64,000 nucleotides of DNA from NCBI GenBank assembly GCA_023053685.1, contig JALIGW010000002.1:254239239-254303238 (forward strand), given 5' to 3'. Positions 21,355-36,400 of this stretch are shown one piece after another. The notes beneath the pieces are model-generated. The model was not told where the DNA came from. It saw only the letters and a list, made by a program, of their open reading frames with translations, and did not search any database. A program made the translations under genes and the position numbers. Numbering within the stretch: position 1 is the first letter of the stretch; the number at the start of each line of letters is the position of its first letter. This DNA comes from Diadophis punctatus similis (Eukaryota > Chordata > Lepidosauria > Squamata > Dipsadidae).

Positions 21355-21945
21355 AGAGTGGCTTTAGGATTTAGGGGCCCTTGGATGCAGTGGTTTTCCA
21401 TCTTTATGCCTGGATCAGGAATCTGAACCCCAGAGAGATGCAGTGAACAATTCAGGGGATCCTCTTGAATGCATGACTCCTGCTCAAGGAGGATGTAGCT
21501 TTTACACAACTTGCTTGTATGCCAATTGCTGCCTTTCCTAGAGTAGCGAGCACTACACACAGTCATCCATGTTTTGGTCATCCCTAATAGGATTACTGCA
21601 ATGCTCTTCATGAGGCTGTCCTAGTCCTTCAGGGAAATCCAAGCAAGAAGCCCAATTATAAGTACTAACTCTACCTTTATTGGAAGGTTACATTAACAGA
21701 ATCTTCCAAGACTGTAACTTTTACTCTTAGGGAAACTAAGTAGGGTCCCTTCCGAAACACTGCTCACACTGCCACCACCCCTACTGCGGACTGAGATATC
21801 TTGTATATAATGGTTATGATGTCTGTGGCTCTTTGTTGTGGCCTGCCAGCCACTGGCCCCTCCAGCAGCTGAATTGGAGGAGGAGGAGGAGATGTGGGAG
21901 TCACGGTCAGCATCAAGGCAACCTGAGAGTTCCGAGGGGTGAGAG

Positions 21946-22219
21946 CAATAGTGGGTTGCTACCGGTGCGGTCTACTCTGTCGCACCGGTAGCGGCCGGCC
22001 GATTACTCAATTTGTGCTCAACGGCTCCGGTGCCGTCTTTGCCGGTCTGTTGCGCGGTGCCATCTTTTTTCTTGAATTTTTTAGCTTTTTTGCTTCCTGC
22101 GTATGCACGGAAGCAAAATCACATGAGGGGACGTCCGCATGTGGTAAGCATGAGAGCATGCGCAATGAGATGATGCGCGTGCACCGCACCGGTAGGTAGG
22201 TAAGAGGAACCCGCCCCTG
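21946..22219. mobile_element. hAT-type MITE (unit 2)
   Basis: Same insertion as 6162-6434, flanked by GGTGAGAG and GGTAAGAG. Confidence 0.75.
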
Positions 22220-22908
22220 GGTAAGAGGTAATGTAGCTGGCAGACAGAGAGAGACAGAGGCGGAGCCTGGGCTGTCCATCAGCCCTCAGATGGAGAATCA
22301 GCAGTCCCCAGATCTGGAGGTGGCTGATGAGGAAGAGGAGGAACAGCTGGGTCCAGTGCCTGATGCGTGGATGCACAGAAGGCAGAGGAGAGGAGAGCAG
22401 TGGAAACCTGTGGGTCGGCTCTTGGGAAGGAAGAACCAGCGCTGCTAGAGAAGCCCCATCCTAGCTCTGGGGATAAAAGGCAGGGGGAGGAGATGAATAG
22501 AGGTGGCAGACAACTATTCATCTCCTTGCTGGATGGACTTCTTAGCCTGAGGTGAAGGAGAATTTTTTTGCTGGGGCTGCTGGCGCTCCTAATAAAGGAA
22601 TCCTTGATTTAAACACGAAGAGTTTGGTGTGTTTGGGAAGCTGCGTCAGAACACTCTTCCTCCTGTCTTCCAAGGTCATTCCCACAGAAAATTGGGCTTC
22701 AGAATGTGCCAACGTGAACAATTCCAAATATGCTGTGCTATTTCATGTTAAGCCTTTCCTTTGTGAGCTACATTAGCACACAATCAGCTTCCCGTGGAAT
22801 GTAAGGTTCTGGTTGTCAACTGTAAAGCTCTATACAGTAGACCTTTCTCCAACTGTCACTTAGAAGTTCCATCAAGACAGGCAGAAAGGTTCCATATCTT
22901 AAGAAGTG

Positions 22909-23133
22909 TGTTATGTATGGACGGACGTAGGAAAATGTGCATACTGGCCGCTGATTGGTTAAGCAAGTGGCGGGAGTTTTAAACGGCTGTCAGTGGCTGG
23001 TCGGCTTCAGGCAATCCCTTAAAAGCGGTTTGCCTGGAGCCTGCCGGCATTCAGAATTTGCTACAGCTTGGATAGAAATAAAGTGCTGAACTGTTGCTGT
23101 GACTTGTCTAATCATTTACGAGCGAATGTAACA
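22909..23133 (+). mobile_element. Solo LTR, 225 bp (unit 2)
   Basis: Same insertion as 7124-7348, with the same TGTTA/TAACA ends and internal AATAAA. Confidence 0.6.
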
Positions 23134-23399
23134 TAGTGTGATCTGGTGAACCCAGGAAGCTTGGCTTTTCTGCTGGTGTGCTGGCTTCAGGAATAACAAT
23201 CTTTCCCAAAAGTAGCACACATTCTGCCATCATTCAGAAGGCTCCTAAACCTGATTATTCTCCACGGTATGAGGTCAGGAATTTAAGTGAGCCTGTAAAT
23301 TTTAGTCTGAAGGGCGTTTGCTGACATGTATAGTTATGAGATGATTCATCTTGGTCTCCCCCACGTATGTATGTTTTTTGTATGTCTCTTTTAATGTAT

Positions 23400-23624
<225 letters not shown>

Positions 23625-24138
23625 ATTGATGTTTTTATACTGCTTCATTACCAGAGTAGTTTATGGGCAGCCATATAAATTGAATTTAAAAAGCAGATCA
23701 AGGAATCCCTCTTTGCAGGTTTGATATAGACTCAAAATCAAGAGGAGGAAAATCTACAGGCTTGATTTCTCCATCATTTCTGACAAAAAAGTTTCACTGG
23801 AGAAACTTGGGCCCATGGGCTTCCACAAAGTTCTGGAACTACATCAGAGGCTTCTCACAAATATGTTTTCCTCCCCTGTTCCTTTGTTCATGAAGCCACA
23901 GGACAAACCTGGGGATAGAGAGAGCACAGGGGATGCTTCTTCTCTGTATAATTATCAAGATCACATTGATTTATTGATTGCCTCCCAATCTCTCCTCCAG
24001 GGAATTCTCAAACGTTTACTGTTGAATTGACCTAGGCATATTGCTTTCAAGAGCCATACAGGAGGCATCTTTCATCCGAGCTTGGGAACTCAGGGACATA
24101 AAAGCCTTTAGTGTCATTGAGAGGTTGTGATTCTGTGC

Positions 24139-24145
24139 TATAAAA
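24139..24145 (+). promoter_or_regulatory. Putative TATA box, gene 3
   Basis: TATAAAA 148 bp before the ATG, in the same context as at 8319. Confidence 0.4.
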
Positions 24146-24286
24146 CGTGATGAATTCCTTGTGCGCTCAAGCTCCCATCTGTGGTAGGAAAGCCACAACA
24201 GCAGTTGCGGTATTGCAAGGGCCTTTTGTCTCTGTGAACTGCTCCTCTAATTCTTTGAGAGCTACCTGACTCTGCAAGAAGTGGAA

Positions 24287-24498
24287 ATGGTTCTATTATT
24301 TCTCCTGATGCTTCTGTTCTCCCAGATACCCTGCAAGATGTTGAATGCCAAGTGCCCCTTAACTTTAGAAAGGGATGAGACAGATCCATTGAATTATTTC
24401 AAGCCAGGAGACTACCTCATTACTGGAATCACTCCTGCAACAACCACTATGTTTCGACCATTCACTTTCAAAAAGGCTCCAACAAACAAAGTTTTCTG
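24287..24498 (+). CDS. V2R gene 3, exon 1
   Basis: 212 bp; signal peptide [16 protein letters not shown], then the [10 protein letters not shown] block. The exon is the same as in gene 4 at protein level. Confidence 0.9.
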
Positions 24499-27400
24499 GT
24501 AAGAGAGTATTTCCTCCTCTGATTACTTCTGGTTCCAAAACTTTTAGATGTTTCTTGACACAATTCAATGAGGAAAAACCTTTCTTTATGAGCAATGTCT
24601 CTTAGCTAGATTACTAGAGACAGTTAGGACTGAATGAAAGCCAAGGTACCACTCAATGTCCACCATGTCATTTCTGTCTGCACTTCCTCGGTTTCCCTAA
24701 TGCAAGATATTTTGCTAATCCTTCACTTCAGAAAAGATCTTCTGTTGGCTTAACTCTGGGAAGAGTAGTTGAAATAAAAGGGAAAGAGGATATAAGGAGT
24801 AGCTGAATAAAGAGGAAATTCAGGGGACTTGCCATCCATGAAGGAATCTCACTTGGTCTTCTCTCTTGCTCCTGGGACAGAACTAGGACTAACCAGTTGG
24901 CTCAGGGGAAGGTTTTCTCAGATCCTACATTTTCCTGCTGTTTCTCCATCTACAAAATCCTTTTCCTTGATATATATATAGTATTTCCAGTGCACACCAC
25001 CGAAAAATAACTCCAGAAATACCTCCAAACCTTTTTCTGCTCCATTTCTTAATACTCCTGTTCTTTCTTTTTCTACAGCTATAAAACAGATATCCTTGAT
25101 GAAGATTCTCAATTTCTATATGACACAGAATCTAATTTTCCCTACTAGGGCACGGGTGCCTTAATCTTGAGACCATTGCTTCTTTCAGTCTATCATATCT
25201 GAGGGATGAGGGTGGTTCAAAAATGTGAAAGATATAATAACTGAATAAAAATATACTAGACCAACTTTACTTGTGAATCTATAGGAAATTGTTCCTCCAG
25301 CACAAGGGAGTATTTTATGATTTAAACATCTCTATATGGAAGAGGGTTGGAAGTAACTTTTTAATGTTATTTTTGGTGTGCTTTTCTATATGTCACTTGA
25401 TAAACTTTCCCTGTGGTTCCCCTCTCCAGGTTCTCCATTTTTGTTGCAATTTTATATTTTTGTTTTATTTTCTGAAACTTAATAAAATCCATTTTTAAAA
25501 AGGAGAAATAAGAGAATCAAAGCAACCAATATTGCATTCCAGGGGTGGGTTCCTAATTTTTTTACTCTGTGGGCGTGGCTTATTTTGTGGGTGTGGCTTG
25601 CCAGCCATGTGACCAGGTGGGCGTGGGCCTCGGGAGCTTGGCAGCGGCCCGAGGAACGGGGGGCATTGCCCACCTGCAATGCAGCCCCCCGCAGCGGGAG
25701 CAGCAAGACCACGGCAGCGGTTCTTCTAGGAGGCTCCGTTTGGCCTGAATGCTTCTCCCCATTCGATGATCCTAGGTTCCTGCCGCCCATTCCCCCTCCC
25801 CTCAGCAGCTCGAGAAGCCTCGAATGTGCAAAAAGGCCTGGGATAATCACTGCGCATTCGTGGCTTTTTGGACTGCTGAAGGGAAGGGAACTGAGATAGG
25901 TCCTGCCGCCCATTCCCCCTCCCCTCAGCAGCTTGAGAAGCCTCGAACATGCAAAAATGCCTAGGATCATCACCGCGTGTTTGTGGCTTCTCGGACTGCT
26001 GAAGGGAGGGGAATGGAGATAGCTCCTGCCACCCGTTCTTTCAGCGTCTCATGTGCTCCCTCAGCCATCCTTCCCTGCTTGGACTCACTGTAGGGTAGAA
26101 AGGCAGCTCATGCGCAGTGCCGGAAGGTCGGCTTCTGGGCATGCGCAGAAGATTTTTTTAAAAAAAAAGTTTTTTAAAAAATTTTTTAATGGCGGCGCCC
26201 AGGCACCGGCAACCGACCGCACCAGTACTGTGATGTCACCAGCGGGCCGTTACCGGTGCTATAAAGTGGACCGCATTGGTAGGAACCCACCACTGTTGCA
26301 TTCATAACTTTCCTTAGATTCAAAATACCTGGATTATCATATATTTGTATACTCTGTGTGTGTGTGTGTGTGTTTGTGTGCGTAATTTCAGGAAAGTAAC
26401 CACAAAGTACTGGAAAATCCTGTCCTTCTTATTTGCTGTCCATGAGATCAACCAGGATCCCCGTATTCTACCCAACCTCACCCTGGGCTATAACATTCAT
26501 GACAATCATTTTGATGCAAGGACAACATCGGAAGCTTTGGCAGATCTTCTCTCTCCTGGGCTGGCAAATGTTCCAAACTACAAGTGTGGAGGAAGACAGA
26601 ATAACCTCTTAGCTATAATTGAAGGGACAGAAACTGACATCTCCATCCAGATTTCATCCATGTCAGCCAACTACAAAATCCCCCAGGTGAGAAAGACTCT
26701 TCTCTAATTCCACTTTAAAGAGTAATAATGGAGGGGGGAAATCTAATTAGCTGGTATACGTCTAATATATTAATATATTAATTAATTAATTAATTAATGG
26801 TATACGTCTAATATATTAATGGCTTATTAATTATTATTTATTTATTTATTTAATATTTATTTATTATTTATTAATTATTATTTAATTATTAATTAATTAA
26901 TTAATTATTAATTATATATTAATTCAGTGTTTGTTTATGCTCCAAAATAAGTATATTCTTTAACAAGTACAATCTGAAGAAAACCATAGATGAAATGATA
27001 GAAATGCAAATGTAGATCCTATCAAAACCGTGTAAATGTTAAATACAGAAGAAGATAAAATGGTGATATGACGGACACATCACAAGACATTTTTTATCTC
27101 TAATAATCACCTCTCATTTATGGAGAATCCTATGAAATATGGTATAAGGAGAACATTCAAGATCTCCAAGGATCCTGTTGCTGAAAGACTTGGATTATTT
27201 CATAGGATTTTAGGAGTCAAGTGAATGAAAACAGTAATAACAATCATTAATATAAATAGGGCACTCTATGCTAATAAGAAGAGATTTGAATTTCTGAAAC
27301 TATATTTTAGATTAACAGGAGTTTGGAAGCAAAACAATAGCAAGTGTTGTCATGAACTGAATCAGTCAGCATGTTCTTCTCTTTACCAGGTCAGTTATTC

Positions 27401-30400
27401 TTTTGTTTCCCATCTTCTGGGGGATAAAATACGGTTCCCCTTTTTCTACACCATGGTCCCCAAAGAAGGAGTCCAATATCTGGGAATCCTCAAATTGCTC
27501 CTGCATTTCCAATGGACATCAGTTGGTCTCTTTGCTCCAGACACGGAAAATGGGAAGCATTTCACAGCAACGATGGTTCCAGTGCTGTTCAAGAATGGGA
27601 TTTGTGTTGTTTTCTCACAAACCTTTTCGGGGATGAATACAGAGTTTATGAACATTGACCTTACCTCAGTAAAGAAGTGGAAAGAGGTCAATGTATTTAT
27701 TTATTTTTCAGAAGCCAGTTTCTTTTTAGATGGAATAATCGTAATAGAGGCATTAATTAAACATTTGATATTGAACAAAAAATCAAATGGTGCGGAATCT
27801 ACAACACCCACAGGAAAGGTCCTTGTTACCACAGCTTTGTGGGACCTCAACGTGGACTTGGTATACAGTGACAATACACATCAACACATTCTTGGTTTCT
27901 TTTCTGTCCTCGTCCAGAAAAAGAAAAAGACAAAAGATATTGATTTCGTGCCTCTTTTTACTTCTCTGCATAACTTTGCACATAAAGCATTTCATTGCTT
28001 ATACACCAAGCCTGCCGCTACTGTGAAAGGCTGGACAAGATGCACCAAGAAAGAAGGAGTGAAGACCCTTCCCCAAGAAGACATTGAAAAAACAGTGTCT
28101 CTAGAGAGTACCTACATCTATGACACTGTCTGGGCCCTGGCAAAATCCTTAGATGCAGCTTATTCTTCCAGATCCAAGAGGAGACTGAAAGGTGGTGGAG
28201 GAACAACAGTACTGCAAATTATCCAGCCATGGCAGGTATTCCCTTTTCCATCACAATGGACTCCTACTGAAGATGTGGAATTCATAACACATAATTCATA
28301 ACCACAACAATACCCGAGCACATAACAGATACAAACTCAAAGTGAACCGCTCCAAACTTGACTGTAGAAAATACGACTTTAGCAACAGAGTGGTAAATGC
28401 CTGGAACTCACTACCTGACTCTGTGGTTTCGTCACCAAACCCCCAAAACTTAACCCTTAGACTGTCCACTGTTGACCTCACCCGATTCCTAAGAGGTCAG
28501 TAAGGGGCGTGCATAAGTGCACCAGCATGCCTACCGTCCCTGTCCTAATGTTCCCGCTTATCAGTACCCATCTTATGTATACAAACAATGTTTTATCTAT
28601 GTATATTACCAACATGTACTTGACAAAAAATAAATAAACAAACAACTCATAGGCGATCCCAGAATCTTTAGAATATGTCAGCTCTAGTGGGGAGTGCATT
28701 TATTTATTAATATCTCCAAATACAATTTACAACATAGGGCTCATGGTCCCATGATAACCACGGATAAATGTCCATGAAATAGTAAACACTAGGCAATGCA
28801 TGAGCTACTGGGTCCTTGTTTCAGAGATATTTTCCTACCAGATCCCCCAAAGCAATGGCAAAGCTCTTAATCCATTCCCTTCACTGGAAAAGTTATTAAA
28901 AATTCATGGTGATATCCAGAGATGTATTGGCCTGGAAAATCGCTGATGTGCAACTGTATACCACCATTAAATCTCAGGAACTGACCACAAGAAATGTTTT
29001 AGGATATTTTATATTACGTCATAAAGTGTTTTATCAGATTGATGGGTCATAAAATGTTTTATGATCATTTTTATCTTAAACTGTTTGATAAAATTTGGAT
29101 TTTGGCCGCGTTCTGTGCATTAGCCCATTTGAAGTGCCTTGGTTCAATCATTTCACCCAGTTAAAGGTTACACATAGACAAACAGGAGAGTTTTAGAAAT
29201 ATAGAGATCAAAATAGGAGACTAAATGAACAATCTGTCTTAAGTCCGGCCTGTCATCATTAGCATCTATTTGCCATGTGGTTCAAAACAGTCTGCACTGT
29301 CGTCTTAAAGGCCTGTGTGTTAGCCGCACCCTCCATATGAGGCAAAATACGTTCAAGCATGTGAGATGATTGAAAGAATGAATTCATTCTGCCCTGTTCA
29401 GCACATTTCAGATGGGGGATTGGCATCTACTCTTTGAAGAGAGACATGGGATCATTGGAACTATGTTTGAATAGAATAGAAAAGAATAACAGAGTTGGAA
29501 GGGACCTTGGAGGTCTTCTAGTCCAACCTCCTGCGTAGGCAGGAAACCCTACACCACTTCAGACAAATGGTTATCCAACATCTTCTTAAAAACTTCCAGT
29601 GTTGGAACATTCACAACTTCTGGAGGAAAGCTGTTTCACGGATTAATTGTTCTAACTGTCAGGAAATTTCTTCTTAGATCTAAGATGGTTCTCTCCTTCA
29701 TTAGTTTCTCTCTTGATTAGTTTCCACTAGTTCCATTAGTTTCCATTAGTTCCATTAGTTTCCATCAGTTTGGAGACTCCTGTGGATCTCATTTCTAAAG
29801 ACCTGAGACCATTAAATTTGTAAGAGATGAAACTAGTTCAAAATATACAATTCTTATCATCTTTAAACAATATTAAGTAAAAGCAACTATTTCAGAGTTT
29901 ATAGGCTTGATCAGTAGACATTCGGTGTCCATCTTTACTAAAGGCAGATTCTGTTCTCTGCTGTTCCAGTTTCACCCTTTTTTGCAAGACTCTCAGTTTT
30001 ACAACACTTCCATCGACGGAGTATATTTGGATGAGAATGGTGAACTAGCAGCTGATTTGGACATTGTGAATTGGGTGAAGTTTTCCAATAAGGCTGTTGT
30101 CAGTGTGAAATTTGGAAGCATAGCAAGGCAAGATTCCTCGGAGCCCCAATTCAGGATTGACAACGAGGCTATAATATGGCCCAAATGGCTCAACCAGGTG
30201 AGGAAAAGAAGTCATTCCATGTCACTTCCTTTCTCCTACAATATAAATACTGGAAGATTTTCTCTGTGGTCCTCTAGATCTTCTGATCCTTTCTCAGTAT
30301 TGTTGTCTTGATGGGCTTTGAGATACTGTACAATACTGAAAAGTAGTGCAAAGTCAGCACTATGTGGAGAGTCCTGGCCCATAGAACCACCAAGAATCGA

Positions 30401-30439
30401 ATACCACTGTTTTGTGGATACCATCAACATCATCATCAA

Positions 30440-30489
<50 letters not shown>

Positions 30490-33400
30490 CCACCACCACA
30501 ATATTGATAAAAGAGAATGTTTGTAGTTGAGGGCTGAAGTTTTATTTATTTTACTTATTTATTAAGTTTATTTCCATCCATTTCATTTCAAAATGAGTCA
30601 AAATAGTAATAGTGCTTACACTTACATACCACTTCATAGTGCTTTACAGCCCTCTCTAAGCTGTTTACAGAATCAGCATATGGCCCCCAACAATCTGGGT
30701 CCTCATTTTCCCCCCTTCAGAAGGATGGAAGGCTGAGTCAATCTTGAGCCAATCAGACCACTTTTCTCATTTTGAAACAACTCAAAATGTGGGGTCCTTG
30801 GTGCTCTGAGAACTTGGTTGTTTTTTTGCAGAGATTTCATTGCTCAAACTAGATAACATCATCAATGCCCCTGCACAATGCAAAATATACCATGGATATG
30901 GCAGTTTTCAACATGTGAATGATAAAAATAAATATATTTCTGGAAGTCTATATTCTATTACATTTTTACCACTCACCCTCAGCAACAGCCCTATTCCCAG
31001 TTAGTAAAGGCACTTTGTTTTTCTTGCTTTGCTGCTTAGAGCTTGCCGCCCTCCAGATGCGTGGAAAGATGCCGTCCTGGGTTCCTCAAAGTGATTCAGA
31101 GAGGACGGCCTATTTGCTGCTATGACTGCATTCCTTGTGCAAAGGGAGCCATCTCCATTCAGGAAGGTGAGTGGCTCAGGAAGGAGAACAGGCTGTTGAA
31201 AATGATTGCAAATCAGTGGTGGGATTCAAATAATTCGCCCAGTGTCAGGTTGGCTGTTGTGGGAGGCATGAAGCATCCCTCTCCTCCCGCTCCACCGCAC
31301 ATGCAGGACAATTCTCCCACAATGGCCAACCTGACCCTGGGTGAACCGGTTGTTAAAATCCTCCCCGCTCCACCGCTATCAAAGTGGATCCTGGGCACTG
31401 CACTGCAATGGAGAAACGGGAAATGGAGAAGCCAGCACAAGGGGAGGAGGAGGAGCAGGGAGAAGAAAGAGGGAAAGTAGCCTCCTCCTTCGCTCGCGCC
31501 GGCCGCTCTGTTGCCTGTTTCTCCATTGCAGCGCAGCACCCATGATCCACTTTGATAGCTCGGGGGTGGGTAATTTAACAACCAGTTCACCCGAACTGGT
31601 GCGAACCAGCTGAATCTCACCACTGTATGCAAAACGTTTGGAAAGTATGTTCTGCATTCAGCAATTATTTTAAATTGAGGAAGAAGAAATGATACAGGAA
31701 GACAACCTGGGACTTTTTGTGACATGGCAGCAGATCAGTAATCTATGTGCAACTATTGCCCCTAAAGTGGTATGAAAACTCTTGTTTCAGGGTCATATTG
31801 GGTCTGGGCAACTGGCTCCAAAAATAAGTTTCAGGACATCAATGGAGGGCAAGAGAGCATGAATATTTATTTATTTATTTATTTGTTTGTTTATTATTTA
31901 TTAGTGAGATTTATATACCACCTCATAGTGCAAGCACTCTCTAAGCGGTTTACACCATTAAGCAATGTATATTTATATTGCCCCCAACAATCTGGGTCCT
32001 CATTTTACCTACCTCGGAAGGATGGAAAGCTGAGTCAACCCTTAGCCTGTGAGATTTGAACAGCTGAACTGCTGATCACAGTCAGCTAAAGTGGCCTGCA
32101 GTACTGCACTCTAACTGCTGCGCCACCTCGGCTCATGTTGCTTGTGTCTCCAACTCATTCAAGGCAGTCATGAATTTCTCAGGTCTGATGGCTACCAACA
32201 CATGCCCACTGCCATGAACTCATGCAAGAGCAGCTTTTTCATCACCTCCAGTAGCCTGGAAAAAAGGGGATTAATTGCTGTCATGGTCTTGCTATAAAAA
32301 TGGCATTGTCCAGATACTTTTAACAGCACAGTTCCTGACCTGCAAGAATTCTACTTGCACATTTCTGAATGGTTGCAGGAGCTCCATTACAACTGAAAGC
32401 CATTTTACTGAACTAGAACAGCCCTTCAAATTTAGCAAACACTCTTTTAATTTTAGAGGTATCCTCAGAAGGTATCAAACATAGCAGTGGTGGGTTCCTA
32501 CCGGTGCTGTGTGGGACGCCGCACCAGTAGGAGCCGGGCGTTGATGTCATTTTAAGGCGCTTTTTCCGGCTTGTCTGCGTCCTGAGCTGTCAGAAAAAAG
32601 CCCTCCTTCCCACCCTTGTTTTAGTACGGACCTTTATTCTTCCTCTGAAGCACAGCTGAGAAGCTCCTCAGCTGTGTTTCAGCTTGCGCTTTAAGTGAAA
32701 TTGCCCGATGGAACGTGAGTTCACTTCTGCGCATGCTCGCAATGCACACTGGTAGCGAAAATAACCGGAACCCTCTGCTGAAACATAGTAATATAACTAC
32801 TTTCCTCCTCTTGAGAAAATTGCTCTACTAGGTTGTTTGGTCTTTAGATTTCACAATTGAAATACTGAAGGCTGTTTTTGAACCATGGACCCTAAAGCTA
32901 ATTTTAAGATTGTCTGTCACTATAGATGGACTGTATTTCAAAGATGTTATGGAAGGTGGACAAGTTTTATCAGAACAGACTGAGACTGATCTGAAAATGT
33001 ATTTAAAAATGACAAGCTACAAGAAAGATTTAAAAAGATGCTACATTGGACATACAAAAGAAATAACAATCCAACAGGGAGACCTGGATAATCTCCCTAT
33101 ATTTGATTTACAAAAGAGGCTTGTTAAAGCTCTGAAGAATTTTGTGAGAAGAGACAAAGAAAAAATGGATGGGGGGATCAAGTTTTAGGATATTATTTCA
33201 AGGAACTAAAAATCAAGATTGTTAAAAGGAAAAACAGAAATGTAACATTGTTTTATTTGATCCAGGTTAAAATAGATAGCTATGGGAAGAAGAGATCATT
33301 TTTTGTAGTTTTGTAGACCTTTTTGTAGACAAGGTGACATGTTACTAAAATTGTTCATACTTGTGATAAAGGGGGAGATAGAGATAGATATGATATGATA

Positions 33401-36400
33401 TGATATGATATGATATGATATGATATGATATGATATGATATGATATGATATGATATGATATGATATGATATGATATGATATGATATGATATGATAGATAA
33501 TTTCTATGCCATATTCTTTTTCTTTTTCCTACTCTTTCTCTTTTTTGAACTTTTGAAATAATCTTAGAATCACTTTTGTTTATTATGCATACTATTTATT
33601 TTTCTGGTCTTTCAGAAGAATTTAGTTAACAATTGGTTCACATATTAGGTGGTCAATACCAACAATTACTACCAAAAGGACAACAATGATTTTCTGCTTT
33701 TGCTTTTCTCCAACATTTTGTCCTGGAGGAACCCTTGAACATACAGGTCTCAGAGAAAGACGGCATGAAAATTATTACATCTGTTGGTCAAAGTACAGCA
33801 TAGAATAGAATAGAATTCTTTATTGGCCAAGTGTGATTGGACACACAAGGAATTTGTCTTTGGTGCATATGCTCTCAGTGTACATAAAAGAAAAGATACA
33901 TTTGTCAAGAATCATGAGGTACAACACACAATCATTGTCATAGGGTACAAATAAGCAATCAGGAAACAATCAATATTAATATAAATCGTAAGGATACAAG
34001 CAACAAGTTACAGTCATACAGTCATAAGCGGGAGGAGATGGGTGATAGGAACGATGAAAAGACTAATAGTAATAGTAATGCAGCCTGAGTGAATAGTTTG
34101 ACAGTGGTGAGGAAATTATTTGTTTAGCAGAGTGATGGCATTCGGGGAAAAACTGTTCTTGTGTCTAGATGACTTGGTGTGAAATTCAAAACATGTTTAT
34201 TGTTTTTCAACCAAGATCTCTTGTGGAACCAATTGAGAAAGGACTTTTCGATCAAGACCAGAAATGCTCTGGAACTTGAGCGTGCTTCATATTATTTAAG
34301 GTTTCAGAATATTTTGGAAGATAAAGGAGAGAATTTAAGGGAAAAATTAGTAGAAATACTGGCAGAGATTCTCCAAATTGATTCACAAGTGATGACCCAA
34401 GAAATTGACGAAATATATAGAGTGAGCACAAACTATGCGAAAAAACATCATCTTCCTAGGGAAGTTCATATCAAATTTATAAGGAGAGCAGTCCAGGATG
34501 ATATACTTAAGCTGATTAGAAATGAGGCCATCTTATACAAGGGCAAAGAGATTATAATTCTAAAACAAATACCTCGCAGAATAAGGATCTACCGAAAACA
34601 ATACCAATTTTTAACATCCCAGTTATCAAAAAAACAAAATTATGTTTCGATGGTTGATGCCAGAAGGTTATTAGTAACGTGGCAGAATAAAAACCACAAA
34701 ATTTCATCAATTGAACAAGCACGAGAATTCTTTGATTTATATTGTGAATCAGAGGATGAACAAACCAGTAAAGACAGTAGAGAGGAATTAGAAAGTAGGA
34801 GTCAGGAGGAGGTGCCACAAATGGAAGAGAGTGTTCCAAAAGAAAGGAAAAAGAGACAGGAAGAGCTAGAAGGAGCAAAAAGTAGAACTTTTAGAGAAAC
34901 AAGGAATACTAAAAGAAACTACAGTAATGGCAGAAGAGCTCAAATTAATATCATTAAATATAAATGGCTTAAACAACCCCAAAAAAAGATCCCAAATATT
35001 TTCTAAATTAAAAAACTTGATTGTAATGTGATCTCCTTACAGGAGGTCCATATTAAAAAAGAAGACCAAAGATTACTGGAGAAGTCAAAATTAGACAAAT
35101 TATATTCAGCGTTAGCAGAAAAAAAAATAGGGGAATTGCGGTATATGTTAAAAGATCAATAAGCTCAAGCCTGATATACAATGATCAGGAAGGCCGTATA
35201 CTTATGATAAAACTGGATTTAGGACAGAAATCAATCAGTTTGATAACAATATATGCTCCGAATGGTAATCAACTTTTATTTTATAGGAAACTACATGAAA
35301 AAATCATAGAGTTGGAACTAGATAATATATGCATTAACAGGGATTTTAATGCTATTCCAAATCGCAAATTAGATTATAAAGGTAGTAAACGGATGAAGAA
35401 AAAAAATATTCTCCCAAGTTCATTTTGGGAATTGAGTAATGAATTTGGTCTCAAAGATGTATGGAGGGAAAAACATAAATTACAACAGCAATATACATTT
35501 TTTTCTAACCCGCACCAATCTTGGTCGCGGATAGATATGGTCTGGGCCTCTCTGGAAATATTGAATGGAATTGAAGAGATTGAAATTCAACCTAATATTT
35601 GGGCAGACCACAATCTGGTAATATTAAAATTGAAAGGACAGGGGAAAAAGAACCAAGATGGACAATGAATCAATCTTTAAATATAAGGAATTTAAAGATT
35701 GGCTTGAGAAAGAATTAGAAGTATTTTTAAAAATAAATAAATCAGATGAGATTACACACCAAACTCTGTGGGATACAACAAAAGCATATATCCGTGGACT
35801 AATAATATCATATACATCAAAAAAGAAAAAGGAAAAAAGTGCCTATTTGAATTTTTTATATAAAGAGTTAAAAACAAAAGAGTCAGAATTACAGTATGAT
35901 CCACAAAATAAGTATACAAAAGAACAACGAGATATAATAAAACATAGAATAAACCTCAATACCCAAGAAGAATTAGCCACAAATATAAGAATGGCCAAGC
36001 AACATTATTTTGAGAATGCAAATAAGCCAAGTAGATGCCTGGCCTATAGATTAAGAAAACAAAAAGAAGCTAAAATAATAGATAAATTAGTAGATGATGA
36101 AGGAACGATTCATTATAATAGGGAGGAGAAAAAAAGTATAGCATTAAAATTTTATAAAAAACTTTATGCTAGCGAAGAAATAAATGAAGGGAAAGTTAAG
36201 AACTATTTAGATTTTGCAAATGTTAAGCAAATTACTGAAGACCAAAAACAAGCTCTGAATAGACCTATCACAAAGACGGAACTGGAAGCTATCATAAAAC
36301 AACAGAAAAATAATAAAACCCCGGGACCGGATGGTTTACCGGTTGAGATATACAAAAATATACCAAATATTTTTGAAGATTTTTTTGTTGCAGCTTTTTA

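Noticed and set aside
26764..26935. Possible AT-rich matrix attachment or origin site
   Set aside because: Only low-complexity expansion is visible; nothing supports a function.
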